64,000 nucleotides of DNA. It comes from an uncultured Parabacteroides sp. (lineage in GTDB: Bacteria > Bacteroidota > Bacteroidia > Bacteroidales > Tannerellaceae). This document shows, piece by piece, positions 56,225 to 64,000 of the stretch (position 1 is its first letter; each line of letters opens with the position of its first letter). The stretch is from positions 50,840 to 114,839 of the forward strand of contig CALCST010000027.1 in the NCBI GenBank assembly GCA_937894065.1. The letters are read 5' to 3'. Position numbers and translations under genes: made by a program. The notes below the pieces were generated by a model, which made no database searches, was not told the origin of the DNA, and saw only the letters and a list, made by a program, of their open reading frames with translations.

Positions 56225-56345
56225 AATCTATCTCCTTTCTTTTCTTATGTAATTATTATACAATTATCAGCCCTTTATTATTAAACAGTTTTGCCTGAAA
56301 AATAGTTCGGGAATTGAATAAAAAAGATGGAATATAATCTATTTG

Positions 56346-56600
56346 TCAATCTTCTTCTTCCGCCAATATCTCCATTGCCCTGTCATATATTGTTGTGTCG
56401 TCCAGAACAACAATTCCTCCATCAGGACCTGGTTCAATATGCAGCCCGCAACTTTGCCCGTCTTTGAAATTCTGAGCTCCAAAATAGTTTCTTACTGTCT
56501 CCACGGATATTCCCAACTCATCAGCTATTCGGTGCGTTGTCCCATCAGGCAAACTGTCTTTTAGTTTTCTCAATTCATTAAACGAAATTACTTTCGGCAT
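56346..56600 (-). CDS. Small HTH DNA-binding protein
   Basis: The 84-aa protein contains a HTH-like segment GTTHRIADELGISVETVRNYFGAQ (about 20-43) and an acidic C-terminal tail (GGIVVLDDTTIYDRAMEILAEEED). It resembles small Bacteroidetes DNA-binding proteins of unknown target. It lies next to the CRISPR locus but points away from it, 140 bp from the next short ORF. The ATG is at 56600. Confidence 0.7.
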   Translation of the reverse strand: MPKVISFNELRKLKDSLPDGTTHRIADELGISVETVRNYFGAQNFKDGQSCGLHIEPGPDGGIVVLDDTTIYDRAMEILAEEED

Positions 56601-56739
56601 TTATCTATCTTTTTTATTTGTTAAACTTATATCTTTTTCTTCGACTAACATAGTTATTTATTTTGGTTGGTGCAAATTTATGGGGGGATAATGTGGGAAA
56701 TCTTTATTATGGGGGATTTTATAGGGCGGAAAGGATGAT

Positions 56740-56901
56740 ATGAAAATCCGCCTCTGCAAAGCCAAATACAAAGATGTTGTCTCTCCGGTCGAAATCAGAA
56801 AAATGGAGAGTACAAGGATTAATATGGGCAGGAATATTATTGGGGAGTTTAGGAGGTTGGTTGAAAAGGGCTGTAATTGTAAATCATTAGTGAAGAAATA
56901 A
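56740..56901 (+). CDS. Small basic 53-aa ORF upstream of the tracrRNA locus
   Basis: A short ORF begins ATGAAAATCCGC behind an AAAGGA Shine-Dalgarno-like stretch and encodes 53 residues rich in K and R (about 15) with a closing CNCKSLVKK. Its 3' end is 22 bp from the tracrRNA terminator on the opposite strand, so it converges with the tracrRNA. No homologue is recognised. It could be a real small protein or a remnant; it is reported for its ribosome site and position. Confidence 0.35.
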   Translation: MKIRLCKAKYKDVVSPVEIRKMESTRINMGRNIIGEFRRLVEKGCNCKSLVKK

Positions 56902-56923
56902 GTATAATCAATAATTATATATA

Positions 56924-56950
56924 CAAAAAGCCCCCGTTAAGGACGAGGGC
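56924..56950 (-). terminator. tracrRNA Rho-independent terminator
   Basis: On the minus strand GCCCTCGT pairs with ACGGGGGC with one wobble-like mismatch, a CCTTA loop, and a TTTTTG tail. It gives the 3' end of the predicted tracrRNA. Confidence 0.85.
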
Positions 56951-57004
56951 AACCTAAATGTTTTCACAACGGAATAATCCTTATTGTGATTAGCTTCAAA
57001 TTAC
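56924..57004 (-). ncRNA. tracrRNA of the type II-C CRISPR system
   Basis: The plus-strand span 56984-57004 is complementary, in the minus-strand transcript, to the first 23 nt of the crRNA-form repeat (GTTGTGATTAGC end) with one bulged U and a G:U closing pair. It is followed on the minus strand by AAGGATTATTCC, a short stem-like region and the terminator at 56924-56950, giving an RNA of about 81 nt. The RNA pairs with pre-crRNA for RNase III cutting and Cas9 loading. It is divergent from cas9, and its start nearly coincides with the anti-repeat. Confidence 0.88.
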
Positions 57005-57009
57005 GTCTG

Positions 57010-57037
57010 CAAATATATAATTTTTTTCTTAAGCAAA
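57010..57037 (-). promoter_or_regulatory. Predicted tracrRNA promoter
   Basis: On the minus strand TTTG (57037-57034) is followed after 16 bp by TATATTTG (57017-57010), a perfect -7 but with a spacer shorter than the usual 19-21 bp. Transcription would begin at the anti-repeat. Confidence 0.55.
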
Positions 57038-57056
57038 TTATTTTATGAAAAAATAT

Positions 57057-57064
57057 TACATTTG
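57057..57064 (+). promoter_or_regulatory. -7 element for cas9
   Basis: TACATTTG matches TAnnTTTG 25 bp before the cas9 ATG. No clean -33 TTTG lies 19-21 bp upstream. The divergent tracrRNA and cas9 promoters thus share about 60 bp. Confidence 0.45.
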
Positions 57065-57088
57065 GGAAAATGTTAAATTTAATATATC

Positions 57089-60000
57089 ATGAAATACAGA
57101 CTCGGTTTAGATATTGGAACAAATAGTATAGGATGGGCAGTTGTCGGAACATCAACAAATGAAGATGGTAAAGAAATACCTTCGAGAATAATTTCTTCTG
57201 GTAGTAGAATTATACCTATGGATGCAGGAAGTTTAAGTGACTTTGACAAAGGAAACTCGATTTCAAAAACATCTGAGAGAACTAGACAAAGGAGTATAAG
57301 ACGCTTGTATGAAAGGGGAAAACTTCGCCGTGAAAGATTGCATAGAATATTATCATTAATAGGATTTCTCCCAGAACATTATTCAAAAGAACTTGACAGA
57401 TATGGTAAATTCATTAATGATAATGAACCTAAAATTGCTTGGGTAAAAGATGACAGCAGCCATTATAATTTTGTTTTTAAAGATTCTTTTCTTGAAATGA
57501 TAGAAGATTTCAAGAAAAACAATCCTGTTATAGTGTCAGACTCAAAAAAAGTTCCATATGATTGGACTATTTATTATTTGAGAAAAAAAGCATTGAACTA
57601 TAAAATTTCAAAAGAAGAGCTATCATGGATAATTCTGAGTTTTAATCAGAAAAGAGGATATTTTCAGTTGAGAGGAGAAGAAGAGGAAAAGGATAATACT
57701 AAAAAAGAAGAGTTTTACGCTCTGAAAGTTGTTGATGTTGAGGACAGTGGTGATAAAAAAGGAAATTCTGTCTGGTATAATGTCAAGTTGGAAAATGGAT
57801 GGGTTTACAGACGAGCAAGTGCTATTCCTTTGGATTGGATTGGAAAAACCAAAGATTTTATTGTTACAACAGAATTGGAAAAAGACGGAACCGAAAAGAG
57901 AGATAAATATGGAGAAATAAAACGCTCTTTCCGTGCTCCCAAAGAAGATGACTGGTCATTGATGATGCTGAAAACAGAATCAGACATAAAGTTCTCTGGA
58001 AAAACTGTCGGTGAATATATTTATGATGCCTTACTTGAAAATCCAGAACAAAAAATCAAGGGAAGACTGGTAAGAACAATAGAACGGCACCATTATCGTG
58101 ATGAACTTTTAAAGATATTAACTAAACAAAAAGAATTTCACAAAGAATTACAAGACAAAAAGATTTATGAAAGATGCATAGAAGAATTATACCCAAACAA
58201 CTTCTCTCATCGTAATCTTATATCAGCCAGAGATATGGTATATCTATTGGTTGATGATATTCTATTTTATCAAAGACCTTTAAAGAGTAAAAAATCTTTG
58301 ATAGACAACTGTCCTTATGAAAAGAATTCATATACAAATAAAGAAACTGGAGAAATATGTTTCGCACCATTGAAATGTATTGCAAAGTCACATCCCCTTT
58401 TCCAGGAATTCCGTCTATGGCAATTTCTGTCTAATATTCGTATTTATCAAAAAGACAAACTGGTTGATGGAAAACTCAAAACAGATGTTGATGTTACATC
58501 TGAATATTTAAAGTCTGAAGATGATTACGTTGCTCTTTTTGAATGGCTCAACAATAAAAAAAATATAAAACAGGATAAATTCCTGTCATACCCAGCTTTT
58601 GAAATAAACAAGAATATACGAAATAATTTCAGGTGGAATTATGTTGAAGATAAACCATATCCATGCAACGAAACACATTCTTTAATATTGGAATACCTGC
58701 AAAAAGCGGGATTAGAGGACTTTGTCTTCGACAGCACTTTTGAAGAATCCTTATGGCATATCCTATATTCTGTTTCTGGAAAAGAGGAATTGAAAAAAGC
58801 ATTGACTTCTTTTGCAAAGAGAAATTCGCTTGACAACACTTTTGTTGATGCTTTTATAAATATCCCTCCTTTTGAAAAATCTTATGGAGCATATTCGGCA
58901 AAAGCTATAAAAAAACTTTTGCCTTTGATGCGCATGGGTAAATATTGGAATGAAAATAATATAGATGATACGACAAAAGACAGAATTGAAAAAATTATAA
59001 ACGGAGAGGTTGACTGTAATATAAGCGAACAAGTTCGTGAAAAGACTAAGTCTTTGAATGATTTGAACTCATTCAAAGGACTGCCATTATGGCTTGCATG
59101 CTACATCGTTTATAACAGACATTCTGAAGCTAGCGATATTGAAAAATGGAAATCGCCATCTGATATTGATATTTTCCTGAAAAATTTCAAACAACACTCT
59201 TTAAGAAATCCAATTGTCGAACAAGTCGTTATGGAAACTCTACGAACTGTTCGCGACATCTGGAAAGAAATCGGGCACATAGATGAAATTCACGTAGAAT
59301 TAGGTCGCGAAATGAAAAACAATGCTGAAAGCAGAAAGAAAATAACTTCTAAAGCATTGGAAAACGAAAATACAAATCTACGTATCAAGGCTTTACTTAT
59401 GGAGTTTATGAATCCTGATTTGGGAATAGAAAACGTTCGTCCTTATTCTCAATCTCAACAGGAAATATTCCGTATTTATGAAGAAGGTGTGTGGAATAGC
59501 ATTTCAGACAAAGATCCGGAAAAAGAGGAAATAGTTGCGATATTAAAAAAGTTCAATGAGTCTGATGTTAAAAAACGCCCTAGCCAATCAGAAATAAAAA
59601 GATATAAATTATGGCTGGAACAAAAATACTGTTCTCCATATACAGGGAATATCATACCTTTAGGCAAACTGTTTACTCCTTCTTATGAAATAGAACACAT
59701 TATTCCTCAGTCACTATATTTTGATGATTCGTTGAGTAATAAAGTAATTTGTGAAGCAGAAGTAAATAAGCTGAAAAGCAACATGCTTGGATATGAATTT
59801 ATAAAGAAACATAATGGAGAGAAAGTTACATTGAACGGTGGAAAAACAGTAAATATTTTTTCTACTGAAGAATATGAACACTTTGTCAAGGAACATTATT
59901 CTTCAAACAGAACTAAAATGAAAAAGTTACTGATGGAAGATATTCCGAACCAGTTCATAGAACGTCAGCTGAACGACAGTAGATATATAAGCAAATATGT

Positions 60001-61614
60001 TACCAGACTACTTTCAAATATAGTTCGTGAAGAAGGAGAACAAGAATATGTCTCTAAAAATATAATAATTTGCAACGGCTCAATAACCGACAGATTGAAA
60101 AAGGATTGGGGTGTCAATGATGTATGGAATAAAATTATTATTTCAAGATTTAAAAGGCTTAATGAAATGACTGAATCACACGATTTTATTTCTGTTAGCG
60201 CTAATGGTCATGAAATACCTACGGTTCCATTTCATTTACAGAAAGGTTTTAATAAAAAGCGAATAGACCACAGACATCATGCTATGGACGCAATAGTAAT
60301 TGCTTGCGCTGACAGAAATATAGTAAATTATTTGAATAACGAATCTGCACGAAGTGATGCAAAAATATCACGTTTTGATTTGCAGCGTTTGCTATGTACA
60401 AAAAAAATAGTAGATGAAAAAGGAAACTATAAATGGACAATTAATCAGCCTTGGGAAACATTCAGCCATGATGTTTACACCTCTCTTTCTGATATAATAG
60501 TTAGTTTTAAACAGAATCTGAGAGTAATAAACAAAACTGTCAATCATTACCAACATTACAATGAAGAAGGGAAAAAGGTTATGACTAAGCAGGTAAAAGG
60601 AGACAGTTGGGCTATACGTAAATCTATGCATAAAGAAACCGTTTTCGGAGAAATCAATTTAAGAAGTATTGAAACTGCCACTTTAAAATCAGTTTTGGCT
60701 AATCCTGATTCTATTGTAAACAAAGATTTAAAAAGAAAAATAAAAGAACTTTTAACCCTGAATTACAAAGAAAAGGATATCAAATCTTATTTTGATAATA
60801 ATTCGGAAATTTGGAGTGATATTGATTTGAAGAAAATCAAAGTATATGTTTTCTCTAAAGATACAAAGGACAGATTCTTTGCAACACGCAAAAAACTTGA
60901 TGAAAGCTTTGACAGGAAAAAAATATTGGAAAGTATAACTGATTCTGGTATAAAGAAGATTTTGCTTCGCCATCTAGAAATAAATGGAGGAAATCCTTCT
61001 TTAGCTTTTTCACCTGATGGTATAGATATGATGAATAAGAATATAAAGGATTTGAATAATGGAAAAGAACATAAACCTGTTATTAGTATAAGATGGTTTG
61101 AAAAATCCAGGAAATTTCCGGTAGGATTGAAAGGTTCCAAAGCATCAAAGTTTGTAGAAGCAGCAAAAGGTACAAAATTGTTTTTTGCTGTTTATGAATC
61201 CGAAATTTTAGACAAAAAAACAGGGGAAATCAAAAAGAAAAGGAGTTTTACTTCTTTACCTTTAAATCTGGTTATAAACAGATTAAAACAAGGATTGCCT
61301 CCTGCTCCTGATGATGAAAACGGTAATCATCCTTTATTCGTGTTATCTCCAAATGACTTGGTTTATGTACCATCGCAAGAGGAAATATCAAAAGGAGAAA
61401 TTATAAAGCCTATAAATAAAGAAAGGATTTATAAAATGGTAAGTTGTGAAGGAACACAATGTTTTTTTATAAAACAAACTATATCTGCTTGTATTGTTGA
61501 TAAATATGAATTTTCCACATCAAATAAAATGGAAAAAAGTATTAATGATGAAATGATAAAGGAAATATGTTTCCCTTTAAAAGTAAACAGACTAGGTAAA
61601 ATTGAAGAAATATT

Positions 61615-61618
<4 letters not shown>
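57089..61618 (+). CDS. cas9: Cas9 endonuclease, type II-C
   Basis: The 1509-aa protein carries RuvC-I (YRLGLDIGTNSIGW, D8), the arginine-rich bridge helix (about 64-86: RTRQRSIRRLYERGKLRRERL), RuvC-II (IHVELGREM, E737), HNH (YEIEHIIPQS, H870) and RuvC-III (DHRHHAMDA, H1064 and D1067). All catalytic residues are present, so it should cut both DNA strands under crRNA:tracrRNA guidance. It is long for type II-C, where 1000-1100 aa is common, but Bacteroides Cas9 proteins of 1400-1500 aa are known. No csn2 or cas4 is present. The stop overlaps cas1 (ATGA). The PAM cannot be read from sequence. Confidence 0.97.
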
Positions 61619-62884
<1,266 letters not shown>

Positions 62885-62992
62885 AATAATAAATTTCACC
62901 ATAAAACTGGATTTATTATTTATATACTATTCATTTTTATATTTCTACCCATTGAGATACAGCATTAAATTACAGCACTTTATACATATTGT
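62885..62992. promoter_or_regulatory. Leader-like AT-rich region with inverted repeat at the array edge
   Basis: The 108 bp between cas2 and the first repeat are AT-rich. ATTACAGCAC (62969-62978) is complementary to GTGCTGTAAT (62991-63000), which includes the first eight bases of repeat 1. This side, opposite the degenerate repeat, is the probable integration end. Confidence 0.6.
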
Positions 62993-63721
62993 GCTGTAAT
63001 TGCTGTGTAAAGATAGTAATTTGAAAGCTAATCACAACTCATAACCTGGATCGCCTACATACGGAAGAGCTGTAATTGCTGTGTAAAGATAGTAATTTGA
63101 AAGCTAATCACAACCTTTTTCTATAAGCATTTTTCTTGTGTAAGGCTGTAATTGCTGTGTAAAGATAGTAATTTGAAAGCTAATCACAACAAGGTAATGT
63201 TTACTTCGTAACAGGAGAAGCTGTAATTGCTGTGTAAAGATAGTAATTTGAAAGCTAATCACAACGTTGTCTTAACGTCTGTATGGCCGAGTAAAGCTGT
63301 AATTGCTGTGTAAAGATAGTAATTTGAAAGCTAATCACAACACAGAAAAAGATATAGATTATGATGAAAGAGCTGTAATTGCTGTGTAAAGATAGTAATT
63401 TGAAAGCTAATCACAACTAAAGGCTTGACACAGTATTACACCCCCGCGCTGTAATTGCTGTGTAAAGATAGTAATTTGAAAGCTAATCACAACCAAGGCT
63501 AACAATTTCCCATCAATAAAGCAGCTGTAATTGCTGTGTAAAGATAGTAATTTGAAAGCTAATCACAACGCTTGCTTCATCACGCATATAATTAGGGTCG
63601 CTGTAATTGCTGTGTAAAGATAGTAATTTGAAAGCTAATCACAACCGTTGATAATTTTAACCAAAACTCTAACATGCTGTAATTGCTGTGTAAAGATAGT
63701 AATTTGAAAGCTAATCGCAAA
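62993..63721 (-). CRISPR. Type II-C CRISPR array, 10 repeats and 9 spacers
   Basis: Repeats of 46 bp start at 62993, 63069, 63145, 63220, 63296, 63372, 63448, 63524, 63600 and 63676. Spacers are 30 bp, except spacer 3 (63191-63219), which is 29 bp. The tracrRNA anti-repeat pairs with the minus-strand repeat end GTTGTGATTAGC, so crRNAs are read from the minus strand, toward cas2. The repeat at 63676-63721 is degenerate (two changes at its outer end) and is the oldest. Each repeat contains GTTG-N19-TATCTTTA, a Bacteroides-like promoter. The other nine repeats appear identical. Confidence 0.97.
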
Positions 63722-63725
63722 TACC

Positions 63726-63752
63726 AAGAGCCGCCATAAAGCGGCTCTTTTA
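63726..63752. terminator. Hairpin between the array and the flanking gene
   Basis: AAGAGCCGC and GCGGCTCTT pair perfectly around CATAAA. A T-run follows on the plus strand, so it would stop plus-strand read-through from cas2 and the array; it also closes the minus-strand gene ending at 63759. Confidence 0.75.
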
Positions 63753-63758
63753 ACATTT

Positions 63759-64000
63759 TTACGCCCTCATCTCCCCCCACTTATCAAACTCCTGCATCAG
63801 CAGCCACGCCATAGCCTGGGATTTTATGATATACTGGCAAGCATGTTCCGGAATATTAAAACCTCCGGTCGGTTTGAAATCTTTGAAACGCTCCATGGCT
63901 TCCAGTTTCTGCTCGCGGGTGTGATTGATAATTCCACGGTCCTGCAAAGTCTTGTAGATATATGGCGGGCGGAGCATTTCCAGACTTTCTCCGTTTTTGT
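63759..64000 (-). CDS. Partial hypothetical protein at the window edge
   Basis: The frame is open from the window end to a TAA at 63759-63761. It reads in part IYKTLQDRGIINHTREQKLEAMERFKDF and ends with QAMAWLLMQEFDKWGEMRA. An ATG lies at 63977, but seven in-frame codons before it are open, so the true start may be outside the window. No family is recognised. Confidence 0.55.
   Translation of the reverse strand, partial: KNGESLEMLRPPYIYKTLQDRGIINHTREQKLEAMERFKDFKPTGGFNIPEHACQYIIKSQAMAWLLMQEFDKWGEMRA

Noticed and set aside
62993..63721. Transcription of the array on the plus strand as an extension of the cas operon
   Set aside because: The tracrRNA anti-repeat is complementary only to the minus-strand repeat form, and promoter-like elements in the repeats point the same way.
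62993..63721. A spacer matching another place in this window (self-targeting)
   Set aside because: No match was noticed by reading, although a full search could not be run.

Overview
The window reads as AT-rich chromosomal DNA from a Bacteroidales bacterium (Bacteroides or a close relative). Evidence: promoters of the Bacteroides type (TTTG or TTG, about 20 bp, TAnnTTTG), SusC/BtuB-like TonB receptors, FimB/Mfa-type fimbrillin lipoproteins with short lipobox signals, a BtuG beta-propeller lipoprotein next to BtuB, a methylmalonyl-CoA decarboxylase operon, and a type II-C CRISPR locus whose 46-bp repeat resembles the Bacteroides fragilis class. No species is claimed. No tRNA, rRNA, transposase or prophage gene was seen.

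Layout. 1-9.6 kb is an accessory stretch of mostly single genes: the tail of an acyl-CoA ligase, two acetyltransferases of the chloramphenicol acetyltransferase superfamily (the one at 5721-6368 looks like a true CatA), an AraC regulator, a MATE exporter, a PliI-like lysozyme inhibitor lipoprotein, an integral-membrane acyltransferase and a glutaredoxin/esterase/AlkZ-related operon. 9.6-11.3 kb is an ABC-F protein. 11.4-19.4 kb is a four-gene fimbria-like lipoprotein operon: a fimbrillin, a lipoprotein carrying a metzincin-type HExxHxxGxxH motif, and two paralogous large tip-like lipoproteins. 19.8-21.7 kb is the strongly codon-biased NifU-like/small membrane protein/GGGtGRT operon. 21.8-24.5 kb (minus strand) is a tightly overlapping nitroreductase/DUF2520/KdsC-like/Maf operon. 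24.7-27.1 kb is a TonB-dependent receptor. 27.3-32.0 kb encodes methylmalonyl-CoA epimerase and the Na+-pumping methylmalonyl-CoA decarboxylase (propionate pathway).

32.2-37.0 kb is a vitamin B12 uptake operon (promoter, cobalamin riboswitch, btuB, btuG, btuF-like). It meets tail to tail a minus-strand thiamine operon under a TPP riboswitch with an apparent downstream terminator (thiS-thiG-thiC-thiH-thiF), whose last gene is a cobyrinate a,c-diamide synthase. 43.5-49.0 kb holds an OPT transporter, a SpoIID/LytB protein, a Na+ solute symporter and EngB. 49.0-56.6 kb (minus) holds a DUF1080 protein, dihydroorotase, an M3 oligopeptidase lipoprotein, a Xaa-Pro aminopeptidase, a tandem Usp protein and a small HTH protein. 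56.7-63.7 kb is a complete type II-C CRISPR-Cas locus: divergent tracrRNA, a 1509-aa Cas9, Cas1, Cas2 and ten repeats with nine spacers.

Most striking unexplained structure: four intergenic clusters (14.1, 22.5, 32.1 and 35.7 kb) in which a short palindrome is repeated three or four times with centres exactly 22 bp apart. The palindrome differs completely between clusters, so the architecture and not the sequence is conserved. In the CRISPR array every repeat, read in the crRNA direction, contains a Bacteroides-like promoter (GTTG, 19 bp, TATCTTTA), and the outermost repeat has changed so that the -33 element becomes TTTG. The fimbrial-operon metalloprotease is the best candidate for an undescribed protein function.
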